NCBI RefSeq assembly: GCF_000169435.1
Contig: NZ_AAYB01000002.1
Coordinates: forward strand, 682,001 to 746,000
Length of the DNA: 64,000 nucleotides
Reading direction: 5' to 3'
Source: Roseobacter sp. CCS2
Lineage (GTDB): Bacteria > Pseudomonadota > Alphaproteobacteria > Rhodobacterales > Rhodobacteraceae
Part shown: positions 52,063 through 60,594 of the stretch, piece after piece
Numbering within the stretch: position 1 is the first letter of the stretch
Layout of the letters: the number at the start of each line of letters is the position of its first letter
Translations under genes and position numbers: made by a program
The notes under the pieces: generated by a model
The model's input: the letters and a program-made list of their open reading frames with translations, nothing else
Database searches by the model: none
What the model was told of the DNA's origin: nothing

Positions 52063-53439
52063 TCAGAATTGCGAACTGATCGTGAAGCCAGCCGACAATG
52101 TTGTGCGGTCAAAACGGCTGACGTCGCTTTCCGTTTGGGACGCATCAATGCGCAGGCTTGGCGTAAATCCTGCATAGGACACGCGGGGAAAACCGATATT
52201 GGCGTTCACAAACATCGTTCTGTCGTTTCGCTTGTCAGCGGGGGTAAAGCCAATGCGATACTCGGGGAATTCATTCCATCGTAGACCACCACCCAATGAC
52301 AGGCTAATCGGGCCGATAGGCTCTGCCCAGCTGTAGGTGGCGCTTATTGTAATGTCTTGCGAGGTGTAGTTCTTGTTTGTTTCGCCAACACTGTCAGATA
52401 CCGCAATTGACCCGCTCAGACGGTCCCGGCTGTCCAAAGCATAGGTCAGGCCGATGCTTGCGCGTCGTCGGTCAACCTCGCCGATACCACTGACGCTGTA
52501 CTCCAGCCATTCGCGCCCCAGCGATCCTGAAAGCAGCGTCCTGTCATTGATCGGGATGCGGCGATCAATGCCCAACCGCCAGATGTCGTATTCTTCGGCT
52601 TCGGTTGTGTTCGTGCTGCTGATCAAGCTGCGATACTCAAATCGTCCGCGCGAAGCGTTCAATCCCAAAGTGCCGTTTGTCAGCGCGCGGTCGTGGCGCA
52701 GTGATAGGGTATAGTTTGATGTCGTGAAAGCCTCGTCAGGGACATCAACGTCATCGGTAATCCGCACGCGCGTTGTCTGATATTGCAGGCCAACAAACGT
52801 ACGGCTGTCCTGCGCCTCTTGCAGGCGATACTGCGCGCTGAACCCCAGCGATGCGCGCCAGCCTGCAAGCGCCACGGCATCTTCCGACAGACTGCAGTTG
52901 AAAATTCCGGCATCGGTGCAATCGTCGCTATCAGCGCCGCCATTCACATTATTGGAAGGGACAAGCGAAAACGATAACCGTGTCGACCATGGATTGCGGC
53001 GGGTCACACTGCGCGCATCACGGATCGTCTGGGCGCGCTGTTCTTCGTTCGGCGCCACAGTCAACGCACGGCGCAGCCAGAAAGTCGAAAGCGTAAACCG
53101 CTCTTCGTTGGCCGCCGCCAGCGCTGTCAACCGGGCGGCTTCGTATTTCTGGGCGTCGGTTTCTGACACCCTCCAGGCTTGCGTACCGGCACTGCGACCA
53201 CGCGCGGGATCACCGACACGTGGGGCCGCCGCTGCGACGACGATCAGCGCATCGCGATCGTCAGGAAGCTGGGCCAAAACCGCCTCGGCGATCTGCAATG
53301 CCAGTTCCACCTCACCCGCGAGCAACGCCTGTGCGGCAATCTGGCCCGCCTGATCCAGCGGCACCGCGGTAGTTTCTTGGGCGGCGGCACCCGCACCCCA
53401 CAGGGCTATCACGACGGCAAGTACCTGAAAACGACGCAT
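52063..53439 (-). CDS. TPR plus beta-barrel outer-membrane protein (DUF560/Slam-like)
   Basis: 458 residues from ATG 53439. A Sec signal peptide (MRRFQVLAVVIALWGAGAAA, cleavage before QETTA) is followed by a helical TPR-like region (about 30-165, ALLAGEVELALQIAEAVLAQ), then a barrel of alternating strands ending in phenylalanine (SAGFTISSQF), the BAM-recognition end. The pattern is that of the surface lipoprotein assembly modifier family. No lipoprotein substrate gene is adjacent, so the cargo is unknown. The start at 53439 is preferred to the longer frame because it gives the signal peptide directly. Confidence 0.75.
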   Translation of the reverse strand: MRRFQVLAVVIALWGAGAAAQETTAVPLDQAGQIAAQALLAGEVELALQIAEAVLAQLPDDRDALIVVAAAAPRVGDPARGRSAGTQAWRVSETDAQKYEAARLTALAAANEERFTLSTFWLRRALTVAPNEEQRAQTIRDARSVTRRNPWSTRLSFSLVPSNNVNGGADSDDCTDAGIFNCSLSEDAVALAGWRASLGFSAQYRLQEAQDSRTFVGLQYQTTRVRITDDVDVPDEAFTTSNYTLSLRHDRALTNGTLGLNASRGRFEYRSLISSTNTTEAEEYDIWRLGIDRRIPINDRTLLSGSLGREWLEYSVSGIGEVDRRRASIGLTYALDSRDRLSGSIAVSDSVGETNKNYTSQDITISATYSWAEPIGPISLSLGGGLRWNEFPEYRIGFTPADKRNDRTMFVNANIGFPRVSYAGFTPSLRIDASQTESDVSRFDRTTLSAGFTISSQF

Positions 53440-53618
53440 ATCGACCCTCGATAGACAGCCCTGAACGAGCCTTTGAAAGGGCAACGTCACGGCCCGTCCA
53501 ACCGAAGTCAACACACATCCATTGATATAATCGACACCACAACCACTATATGTTGTTTTATCACAGCCTCCCATTTTCTATAGTGGCGCGACTCAACGCA
53601 CAGCCCCGGAGACCGCAG

Positions 53619-54524
53619 ATGCCCATCACCCCAGACCAGCAGGCCGAAATCGACGAGCTGCGCAGCAACCCCAAACCAACGCTGCGGGCGGTTGCCGAAG
53701 GCATGGAAGGGCACCTTTACAAAGCCTACGACGTGCTCGACCACGGCTTTATCCGGGTCATCGACTATATGGGGGACGACGCGGCGATCTGTCAGGCGGC
53801 GCGCGTGTCCTACGGCAAAGGCACCAAGTCTGTGCAAAACGACGAAGGGCTGATCCGCTACCTGATGCGCCACTGGCACTCCACCCCGTTTGAGATGTGC
53901 GAGATCAAACTGCACGTCAAACTGCCCGTCTTTGTGGCCCGGCAATGGATCCGGCACCGGACAGCCAACGTCAACGAATACTCCGCGCGCTACTCGATCC
54001 TCGACCGCGAATTCTACATCCCCGAGCCTGATAAACTCGCCGCCCAATCGGTGATCAACAACCAGGGTAGGGGCGAAGCACTGACCGGCGAAGAGGCCGC
54101 GCGCGTGCTGGAATACCTCAAAGGCGACGCCGCGCGCTGCTACGACCACTATGCGGAAATGATCTCGGACGACGGCCAACAAGGCCTCGCCCGCGAACTG
54201 GCCCGCATGAACCTGCCCGCCAACATCTACACCCAATGGTACTGGAAGGTCGATCTGCACAACCTCTTCCACTTCCTGCGGCTGCGGGCGGACAGCCACG
54301 CACAATACGAAATCCGGGTCTACGCCGATGAAATCTGCAAAGTCGTCGCCGACTGGGTGCCCGCAGCCTACGGCGCATTCGAAGACTACCGCATGGGCGG
54401 GGCCACACTCTCGTCTAAGGCGATTGACTGCGTGCGACGTATGCTTAAAGGTGAAGAGGTCACGCAAGAGACCTCTGGGATGTCCAAAGGCGAATGGCGG
54501 GAGTTTGAAGGGGTTATTGGGTGA
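53619..54524 (+). CDS. thyX: Flavin-dependent thymidylate synthase ThyX
   Basis: 301 residues from ATG 53619 ([16 protein letters not shown]), with CCGGAG upstream. The ThyX motif [15 protein letters not shown] (about 113-127) binds FAD and d[23 protein letters not shown] supplies further conserved residues. It makes dTMP using methylene-tetrahydrofolate and reduced FAD. It replaces ThyA in many alphaproteobacteria. The codon use is GC-rich, in clear contrast to the next gene. Confidence 0.97.
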   Translation: MPITPDQQAEIDELRSNPKPTLRAVAEGMEGHLYKAYDVLDHGFIRVIDYMGDDAAICQAARVSYGKGTKSVQNDEGLIRYLMRHWHSTPFEMCEIKLHVKLPVFVARQWIRHRTANVNEYSARYSILDREFYIPEPDKLAAQSVINNQGRGEALTGEEAARVLEYLKGDAARCYDHYAEMISDDGQQGLARELARMNLPANIYTQWYWKVDLHNLFHFLRLRADSHAQYEIRVYADEICKVVADWVPAAYGAFEDYRMGGATLSSKAIDCVRRMLKGEEVTQETSGMSKGEWREFEGVIG

Positions 54525-54561
54525 GTAAGCAATGGTGGCCAATACTGGAGAGGTAATCTAG

Positions 54562-56037
54562 ATGTATAAGCTATCGGATCTATATTTTGGCGAGCTCGAA
54601 GCATTTGACGAAGCTAACAATGAAGTAGAATATTTCTCAAATACATTTGTCATCCCTGACTCAATTAGTATTTCCACTTTAAGAAAAAATAGAAAATTTA
54701 TCATTGTTGGTCGCAAAGGCGTTGGCAAGACTGCGCTACAGATGTATTTCTCAAACCAGTTAATTAAGGATGGCTATAAGACAGTATTTTTTAGGTTTGC
54801 AGAGGATATGCGAGCTGGAGATTTTACGCAGCTTTCAAGAACCCAAAGCCATATCGCATATGTGAGTTCATCTAATGACCGTAATCTGTTTTTGAATTAT
54901 GACTTTAGAGATGTTTGGGAAAGAATAATAGTAAATAAGATAGCTGAAGCGCTGATCAATGCGGGAGAGGAAAATGACTTCACTAAGTTTGTTTTGCCTC
55001 AAAAGAATAAATTGGCAAATATATTCTCTGGGTTAACAAAGAACCTAAGCATAAAGGTAAGTGGTGATGCGTTTGGTATTGCTGTGGGACTTGGACTGGA
55101 AGTTGGTGATGGCGGCTCTCATGGGGAGATATCAATTGGTGACTTTAATAGGATAGCAAGGGTTCTTTTGTCGCAATGCTGCAAAAACCTAAAGATGTAC
55201 TTCTTTATTGATGAATTGGTTTTTTCAAGGTTAGATGCTAATGCGGATCAAATCACTATCAAAGCCGCAATGGTTCGTGACATAATTAAAGCCGCGCGAG
55301 AGCTGAATGCACTTTCTGTCAAGGAAGATTTGGATATTCATTTTGTTTGTTCTCTTCGTCCCGAAATTAGAAATATTATGAATGAATTTGATTCTGAGAT
55401 TGGTAAGATCGTTGATGGTAAGGATGTTAGTATCAACTGGTATAGTACAGGAAGTGATGCCAGCCCTCTTTTGATAGAAGTGTTAAGGAAAAAGATTGAA
55501 CATTCCAATATATCTCAAAGTTCAACTAAAATAGACTATGATGCATTTGCCGCCAAGACTGTAAAATTTGGTAATATTGCGAATTCACTGGACGAATTTG
55601 TTAAAACAAATACCTGGGGTCGACCTAGGGATTTAGTACGACTTCTAAACAGCGTTGCTAAGGGCAGTCCCAATGCTACTAGAATGGGCGAAAAAGAGTT
55701 TAAATCGGGTTTGGATGAGTACTCCAGAACTTCGACAAAAGAGCTTATTGATGAGTTAAGTGTTACGCATGGTAAAAGAATTCTACCAGCGTTAAAGAAA
55801 ACCATTCAGAAGAAAACGTTTACTTCTAAGGATGAATTTTTAAGTCGTATGCCTGACGTTGGTGTAAATGAGGATAAGTTGTTCGATGAGCTTTTTCTTT
55901 TAGGTGTTGTTGGAGGGTTCCAGCCTGAGGCGGGAAACTATTTCTGGGCACATCGTGGTGAGAGTTATTTCAAAGAGCACTATCAAGTTCGCGTGCACCC
56001 TGCTTTATGGCATGAGTTCGGGATAAGAGGGACTTGA
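54562..56037 (+). CDS. Orphan P-loop ATPase (Sll1717-type), AT-rich and probably acquired
   Basis: 491 residues with GAGAGGT before the ATG. Walker A is GRKGVGKT (50-57), Walker B MYFFIDE (212-218). FVCSLRPEIRNIMNEF is a sensor-like region, then TWGRPRDLVRLLNS, typical of AAA/KAP-like ATPases. The C-terminal third is a helical region with winged-helix look (FTSKDEFLSRMPDVGVNEDK). Composition is far more AT-rich than both neighbours. No partner gene is present. The type is reported among phage- and island-borne genes. A single-gene defence role is a hypothesis. Confidence 0.75.
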   Translation: MYKLSDLYFGELEAFDEANNEVEYFSNTFVIPDSISISTLRKNRKFIIVGRKGVGKTALQMYFSNQLIKDGYKTVFFRFAEDMRAGDFTQLSRTQSHIAYVSSSNDRNLFLNYDFRDVWERIIVNKIAEALINAGEENDFTKFVLPQKNKLANIFSGLTKNLSIKVSGDAFGIAVGLGLEVGDGGSHGEISIGDFNRIARVLLSQCCKNLKMYFFIDELVFSRLDANADQITIKAAMVRDIIKAARELNALSVKEDLDIHFVCSLRPEIRNIMNEFDSEIGKIVDGKDVSINWYSTGSDASPLLIEVLRKKIEHSNISQSSTKIDYDAFAAKTVKFGNIANSLDEFVKTNTWGRPRDLVRLLNSVAKGSPNATRMGEKEFKSGLDEYSRTSTKELIDELSVTHGKRILPALKKTIQKKTFTSKDEFLSRMPDVGVNEDKLFDELFLLGVVGGFQPEAGNYFWAHRGESYFKEHYQVRVHPALWHEFGIRGT

Positions 56038-56057
56038 AAAAGCAGACGCTTCGGCAC

Positions 56058-56147
56058 GTAGGTCGAGGTTCTCCCCGACTCTTGTCCTGCCACCGATTAC
56101 ACCGTGCCTGTTGTTCACGGATAGAGTCGGGGAGAACCCCGACCTAC
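56058..56147. repeat. REP-type inverted repeat
   Basis: Arms 56058-56082 and 56123-56147, 25 bases each, inverted, one mismatch, 40-base loop; core TTCTCCCCGACTCT. It follows the ATPase stop by 20 bases and occupies the 3' end of the broken transposase. Size and position are those of REP/BIME units mobilised by REP-associated transposases; it also would act as a transcription stop or mRNA cap. Confidence 0.75.
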
Positions 56148-56474
56148 GGACCATCTGCGTGAACCTGCCTTTGATGGCACCCATGCGCTTGGCGTAATCC
56201 GCATCCCCTTCGGGCAATGTCCACACGCAATGCATGTGATCCGGCAACACATCCGGGGCTCCGCCCGTGCGTACCTGAAACGATCCCCCGGATCGTTTCC
56301 AAGACGGCGCGCACCCCACGCATCAATCACAAACGGCCGCGCGGCCCGCGTCTGCCGCACCGCCTCACGCAACACATCAACCTGCTCCACCAACACCCCC
56401 GACGACCGATCCGCCAAATTCACCGTAAAGAACACGGTCGCACCGGGGCATTTGGGGCGGCGATATCGCGACAT
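56090..56474 (-). pseudogene. REP-associated tyrosine transposase (TnpA-REP), disrupted
   Basis: The N-terminus is intact (MSRYRRPKCPGATVFFTVNL, then REAVRQTRAARPFVIDAWG), but about 65 bases are inserted before the histidine motif, which reappears in another frame as VLPDHMHCVWTLPEGDADYA and GAIKGRFTQMVRRSGFSPTL. The C-terminal part with the catalytic tyrosine helix is missing and replaced by REP sequence. The insert contains the palindrome GAAACGATC-CCCCG-GATCGTTTC (56277-56299). No active enzyme can result. Confidence 0.82.
56277..56299. repeat. Palindrome inserted in the transposase remnant
   Basis: GAAACGATC and GATCGTTTC, nine-base arms around a five-base CCCCG centre. It lies inside the extra DNA that breaks the transposase frame, so the insert may itself be a small palindromic mobile unit, unrelated in sequence to the REP at 56058-56147. 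Confidence 0.6.
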
Positions 56475-56629
56475 GGGGCCATCATCGCGCGACTTGGTTA
56501 AGGCAATCGCAACAGCGCGCATCAAAGTAACCCAACGTCACTGGGGGAAAACCGACGTGGGGTTCCTCTCGTCACAGATACCTTGTTTGCGCTAGCACGG
56601 TCACAGTCGCACAACTGCCGGGGGGTATC

Positions 56630-56830
56630 ATGCCGACATATCGTATTGACGTTTCATGCCACACCACGCGGGACACGACCCGTTTTTCGGACATCCCGTC
56701 CGACCTGATTGATCGTCTGACCACCGAGGCCGACCGCCGTTGCATCATCCAGCGCGACGCCCCGATCGCGACCCGTTTTGTCCATCAGGTGATCATGACC
56801 CGCCGCGCCGATGTTGCGGCAAGGGTCTGA
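56630..56830 (+). CDS. Small hypothetical protein, 66 residues
   Basis: ATG 56630 follows GGGGGGTATC, a purine-rich stretch at plausible spacing. The product is soluble and basic (PTYRIDVSCHTTRDTTRF; ATRFVHQVIMTRRADVAARV). No family is recognised. It is isolated from its neighbours by the transposase remnant and by 300 bases to the next gene. Coding periodicity looks like that of core genes, but the call rests on length and ribosome site only. Confidence 0.4.
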   Translation: MPTYRIDVSCHTTRDTTRFSDIPSDLIDRLTTEADRRCIIQRDAPIATRFVHQVIMTRRADVAARV

Positions 56831-56896
56831 TCCCGTAGCGCAGGTTAACCTTTGCGCAACATTTTCGCCCGCGCGGTCCGTTAACCGGCTTTGGCA

Positions 56897-56935
56897 CGTA
56901 CACCCGTATGTACAGGTTGTGTACGCCTTGTGTAC
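56897..56935. promoter_or_regulatory. Helically phased TGTAC array
   Basis: TGTAC starts at 56909, 56920 and 56931, exactly 11 bases apart, with a related CGTAC at 56897. The units read TGTACAGGTTG, TGTACGCCTTG, TGTACGGGAAA. One turn of DNA per unit puts all copies on the same helix face, as for cooperative protein binding. It lies about 215 bases before the membrane-protein gene at 57150, within a gap (56831-57149) that has no other recognised content. Confidence 0.5.
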
Positions 56936-57149
56936 GGGAAACATACCGCCCCAAAACCCATATTTCCCTGCCGATTAACCATAATGCAGCGCCACTGCGG
57001 CGCGCGGCGCAAAACACCCCACCGCACGTTGCGCGCCCCACCATCGCAGCAAAGTCACACTTGGCCCGCGCGATGCAACAAAGTCATTCCATGTGCCCCG
57101 CACCGCAGGCATACTCGCGCCAAATAAACCTGTCGGAGGATCCTGTCCC

Positions 57150-58142
57150 GTGACCCTTTTGCGTGCGATCCCATTTTCGCTTAACGTCCTGTGGCGCTTG
57201 GCCATCGTGTTTCCTTTCATGCTAATAGCGATCTTTGTTTTTGGCTTTATTGCCACGATTTTCGTGATCATTATGTCGTTCATCTCGCCCCTCGTGGCGG
57301 GCGTCATGATCATTGCATTTGCCGTTGGGGCCAGTGTTTTACCCGTGATTGTGGGCGCGCGTCTGGGCCTGCAGGCCAAGCAATCCAGCATGCGCAACAG
57401 CTATTTCGGCCTGATGCTCCCGGCTATTGGATACGGCATATTCGAAGCGTTCTGCGTGCTGTTGATCATCGGCGCAGGCGTTGGGATTTATCTGTTTGCA
57501 ACACCGCTGACGCTGGAAGAATTGACCCGGCTGACCGACATGGAGCCGGAACTAGTGTTCGCGCAACTCGCCTCTGTAAACCCCGTGATCACCTTGTCGA
57601 TCCTGTGGGTCGGCAGTGTTTTGATCATTGGTTTACGGGCCGCCTTGCTGATGCCATTGGCCGGCGCGTCAATCGGTATGGACCCCAGCGGGCGTCCCCA
57701 TACACCGTTTTTTGGGTTCGGCAGCGAATTCGGTTCTTTGCTGATCGTTGTGGCGATTTCCTATATTCTATCCACATTCACCGTGCCCATCGCCCTGACC
57801 GTCAGCTATCTGGCCGGTTTTGGTGACGCGATCACTGATGAGCTTGCACAGCTCGAAGCACGGCCAAGTGTTGGCACGCTTGAACTTATCGGCTGGGAAA
57901 CATGGGCCTTTGTTGGCCTTTGCCTGCTGTTCTACATCTGGGCGTTCAGCTTGCAAAGCGCAGGCGGTGTGCTGGCCTATATGAACCAAGCCGAAGAATT
58001 CTCAGATCAGCAAAATGCGTTTGATATGTCCATGGATGCTCATCTTGAAACCATGTCAGCGTCGAAGCCGGTTGAAAAACAAGTCCAGTCAGAAGACGTC
58101 ATGGAATTGATCCGCAGCAGAATGCAGCAAAAAAACCGTTAG
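57150..58142 (+). CDS. Polytopic inner-membrane protein, hypothetical
   Basis: 330 residues from GTG 57150, with GGAGGA nine bases ahead; a longer frame from 57093 lacks a ribosome site. About seven hydrophobic segments (for example VFPFMLIAIFVFGFIATIF and FGSLLIVVAISYILSTF) and a soluble C-terminus (residues 275-330, ending DVMELIRSRMQQKNR) are seen. No family is recognised; it has the look of conserved Rhodobacteraceae membrane proteins without a known role. Confidence 0.75.
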   Translation: MTLLRAIPFSLNVLWRLAIVFPFMLIAIFVFGFIATIFVIIMSFISPLVAGVMIIAFAVGASVLPVIVGARLGLQAKQSSMRNSYFGLMLPAIGYGIFEAFCVLLIIGAGVGIYLFATPLTLEELTRLTDMEPELVFAQLASVNPVITLSILWVGSVLIIGLRAALLMPLAGASIGMDPSGRPHTPFFGFGSEFGSLLIVVAISYILSTFTVPIALTVSYLAGFGDAITDELAQLEARPSVGTLELIGWETWAFVGLCLLFYIWAFSLQSAGGVLAYMNQAEEFSDQQNAFDMSMDAHLETMSASKPVEKQVQSEDVMELIRSRMQQKNR

Positions 58143-58182
58143 CGACAGGCCAGAGCGGCCCGCCAATGACATATGACAGAGG

Positions 58183-58392
58183 TTATTCCACCTTGGCGAT
58201 ATTACCTGCCATCTGGCGGCCATCACGCCCTTCGATCAAATCGAACGTCACTTTTTGATCATCAGCAAGGCCGGTCAGGCCCGATTGTTCGACCGCCGAG
58301 ATATGTACAAAGATGTCCGCGCCGCCGTCATCGGGCGCAATAAACCCATAACCTTTTGTTGTATTAAACCATTTTACGGTGCCGTTTGGCAT
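58183..58392 (-). CDS. cspA: Cold-shock-like protein
   Basis: 69 residues from ATG 58392: MPNGTVKWFNTTKGYGFIAP carries RNP1 (KGYGFI), and IFVHISAVEQSGL carries RNP2. A single OB-fold RNA chaperone. A GAGAAC purine stretch lies upstream. The longer frame to 58617 is not used, because Csp proteins begin exactly here. The untranslated leader of up to 170 bases could carry cold-responsive structure, as in other csp genes. Confidence 0.96.
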   Translation of the reverse strand: MPNGTVKWFNTTKGYGFIAPDDGGADIFVHISAVEQSGLTGLADDQKVTFDLIEGRDGRQMAGNIAKVE

Positions 58393-58567
58393 GGTCCGTT
58401 CTCCTATAATATTCGCACCCCGCAGGGCTAGGCAGGTCTTGGGCCCCGCGACAAACGGACTTCCCTTGGCCTTCATATCTTTAGAATTATCTGATTTACG
58501 AAAAAGGCAAATGACACGTCGTCGCATTAGCGATATTGGATAATTTCTGCCTAAGAAGGAGGCGAAA

Positions 58568-58897
58568 ATGCGATTTTTTGGCCTAAAATCATGCGATACA
58601 TGCCGTAAGGCGTTCAAGTCCCTGACTGCTTCCGGTCATACGCCAAACGTCATTGACGTGCGCGCGGATGGCATTGGGGATAACGACCTTGCCACTATTG
58701 TTGCGACCTTTGGTGAGGCTGCAATCAACAGGGCGTCCACGACATGGCGGGGCCTGTCTGACGATGAAAAGGCGGCTGATCCCACCACGCTGCTGGCTAC
58801 ACATCCGACCTTGATGAAACGTCCGGTGATTGATGCGGATGGGCAGTGGACGATTGGCTGGAAGGCTGACGTACAGGCAAAGTACCTTGGCGACTGA
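58568..58897 (+). CDS. Spx/ArsC-family (YffB-like) protein
   Basis: 109 residues with the thioredoxin-like start FFGLKSCDTCRKAFKSL (Cys-Asp-Thr-Cys), and TLMKRPVID in place of the arsenate-reductase arginine loop. AGGAGG lies before the ATG. Family members reduce arsenate or act as small redox proteins; the particular activity is open. It is divergent from cspA. Confidence 0.88.
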   Translation: MRFFGLKSCDTCRKAFKSLTASGHTPNVIDVRADGIGDNDLATIVATFGEAAINRASTTWRGLSDDEKAADPTTLLATHPTLMKRPVIDADGQWTIGWKADVQAKYLGD

Positions 58898-58942
58898 CGC
58901 CCGACTGCTTATGTGACATTAAGAGCAGTAAGGAGAAGACCC

Positions 58943-59311
58943 ATGCGCAACGCCGCAAGTATGCTTGGAGTGATCGGTGGCTTGATCGGTATCATCGTTG
59001 GCCTGTTTGGCTACGGATACGCGGAGCTATCAGAGCGCCATGCCGAAGTGGGTGAACTTTTCGGTCTTCTTGAGAACCCAAGTTTCATCCGTTTTGCAAG
59101 CTTCATAGCGCCTTTATTGGCCATTGCCGGTGGTGCAATGGCCAAGTCACGCGCTTTGTGGGGTGGCATCTTGATGCTGGTCAGCGCCTTTTGCTTTTAC
59201 GCGGCGTTTGGCTTTAATGTCGGCACCATGTTCCCGATTGGTTTTGTCGCGCTGGGCGGTATCCTTGCAATTGCTGCTGGCCAACCAGACGAGCCTAAGG
59301 CCCATTTCTGA
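58943..59311 (+). CDS. Hypothetical membrane protein, 122 residues
   Basis: ATG 58943 with AAGGAG at good spacing. Three to four hydrophobic segments (SMLGVIGGLIGIIVGLFGYG near the start, FIAPLLAIAGGAMAK, and two near the C-terminus). It resembles small DUF4064-like or holin-sized membrane proteins but no family is certain. Its end overlaps the convergent doxX gene by 17 bases. Confidence 0.7.
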   Translation: MRNAASMLGVIGGLIGIIVGLFGYGYAELSERHAEVGELFGLLENPSFIRFASFIAPLLAIAGGAMAKSRALWGGILMLVSAFCFYAAFGFNVGTMFPIGFVALGGILAIAAGQPDEPKAHF

Positions 59312-59843
59312 ACAGGCCGCGATCAATGGACAGTGTACCTGCGCCCTTGAACACAAGGATCAGCAGGCACAGCACCCAAAACGCACGTTGATCAAGGATC
59401 AGCGCGTCTGGCATGCGGTCAAACCAAGCGCCAAGCGTGCCGTCATGCGCAATGCCGCCGTGACCAAAAAGGTCGGTCAGTGACTGCACAATAATAAACC
59501 CGATCATGCCAAAGGCTGCCAATCTGGTTAACAGGCCAATGATGATCAAAACGGGCAGGACAAATTCTGCAATCGTGCCAGCGGTCACAACCGCCCAGTG
59601 AAAGATAGTCAGTTGCGAGATATCATAACCGACCGCCTCCAATGCTTTGGGGAAAATCTGCCCATAGGCACCGATCGAGGGTGAAAAGATACCGAATATC
59701 CCATCGCCCAGCTTGGTCAGGCCGGAATTCCAGTAATACAGCGTCAGCACCCCGGCAAAGACAAGGCGTGCCAAGATTGGCAAAATTTCGTCGCCAGCGC
59801 GGTTGATAGGGTGGGCCATCTCGGCCAAAGGGGAAGTGGTCAT
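59295..59843 (-). CDS. DoxX-family membrane protein of the bufferin operon
   Basis: 182 residues with four hydrophobic segments: LPILARLVFAGVLTLYYWNS near residue 22, AEFVLPVLIIIGLLTRLAAF near 90, then FGMIGFIIVQSLTDLFGHG and the final AFWVLCLLILVFKGAG. DoxX proteins are commonly the last gene of bufferin operons, where they may feed electrons or protect against redox stress. It begins 14 bases after bufC. Confidence 0.88.
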   Translation of the reverse strand: MTTSPLAEMAHPINRAGDEILPILARLVFAGVLTLYYWNSGLTKLGDGIFGIFSPSIGAYGQIFPKALEAVGYDISQLTIFHWAVVTAGTIAEFVLPVLIIIGLLTRLAAFGMIGFIIVQSLTDLFGHGGIAHDGTLGAWFDRMPDALILDQRAFWVLCLLILVFKGAGTLSIDRGLFRNGP

Positions 59844-59856
59844 GAGGGATGGCCTT

Positions 59857-60594
59857 TCAGTAAATTTCAGTTACGGCACCTTGGGCCAAAAGCAGGCCCA
59901 GCACCGTACCCAGATCAAGAGTATCGTCTGCTGTCGCTATCGCCTGACCCAAGGACTGACCTTTTTTAAGGGCCTCGATGCAGGTGGCTGCGGCTGCGTT
60001 GACAAGATGGATTTGCGGATCAAAGCCAGCGCGCGTGATCACCACCGCTTGTGGCTGCATCACCGGTTTGGGGGCGTCCGCTTGCGTATTTGCAAGATAG
60101 ATGGCGTGGATTGGGAAATCGGACGTTACGGTTTGTGTTGCAGGCGCGATGCTCAATTTGGTGCTCATCAACGCGTCAGAGGCGAGGGTTGTCAGCGCTT
60201 GTGCATCGGCGGGCGCGACATCCTTGGCATGGTAGGCGTGGCGCATCGCCAGTTCGATCCTTGCGATTGCAGGCAAATACCCGATGGACTTTGTCGGCTC
60301 AAACCGGCGCAGGAATTGCGGCATCGCGTCGCCATAAAACATCATGAGCGGCGTTTTCGGGGGATGCTTGCGCAGGTAAACACCGGCCATGGCGCGGAAA
60401 AATTCGTCGCCGACCAGCTTGCGCACAACAGGAAAAGCAGATTCCAGTGCATCAGACAGGCTGACAGCCACATTGTTACGATAAACATCAAAGCGTTTGC
60501 TGGCCGCAGCCCCGTCCGGGTTCACGATCCCGGTCGGGACGGTCGCTGCAGGATCCAGCACTGCAGCTTTAAAAGCGGACTGCGTAACGGTCAT
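59857..60594 (-). CDS. bufC: BufC: partner protein of the bufferin-modifying oxygenase (DUF2063)
   Basis: 245 residues. The N-terminal DUF2063 part (VYRNNVAVSLSDALESAFPV, then LVGDEFFRAMAGVYLRKHPP) is typical of the partner that binds the leader of the precursor peptide and hands it to the MNIO enzyme. The ATG overlaps the bufB stop by four bases. In described systems BufB and BufC act together on BufA. Confidence 0.9.
   Translation of the reverse strand: MTVTQSAFKAAVLDPAATVPTGIVNPDGAAASKRFDVYRNNVAVSLSDALESAFPVVRKLVGDEFFRAMAGVYLRKHPPKTPLMMFYGDAMPQFLRRFEPTKSIGYLPAIARIELAMRHAYHAKDVAPADAQALTTLASDALMSTKLSIAPATQTVTSDFPIHAIYLANTQADAPKPVMQPQAVVITRAGFDPQIHLVNAAAATCIEALKKGQSLGQAIATADDTLDLGTVLGLLLAQGAVTEIY

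Noticed and set aside
50798-52177. 459-residue open frame opposite murA, running through tRNA-Thr
   Set aside because: A coding frame through a tRNA and with no recognisable motif is not credible; murA is certain.
53508-54542. 344-residue open frame opposite thyX
   Set aside because: thyX motifs fix the plus strand; the composition explains the shadow.
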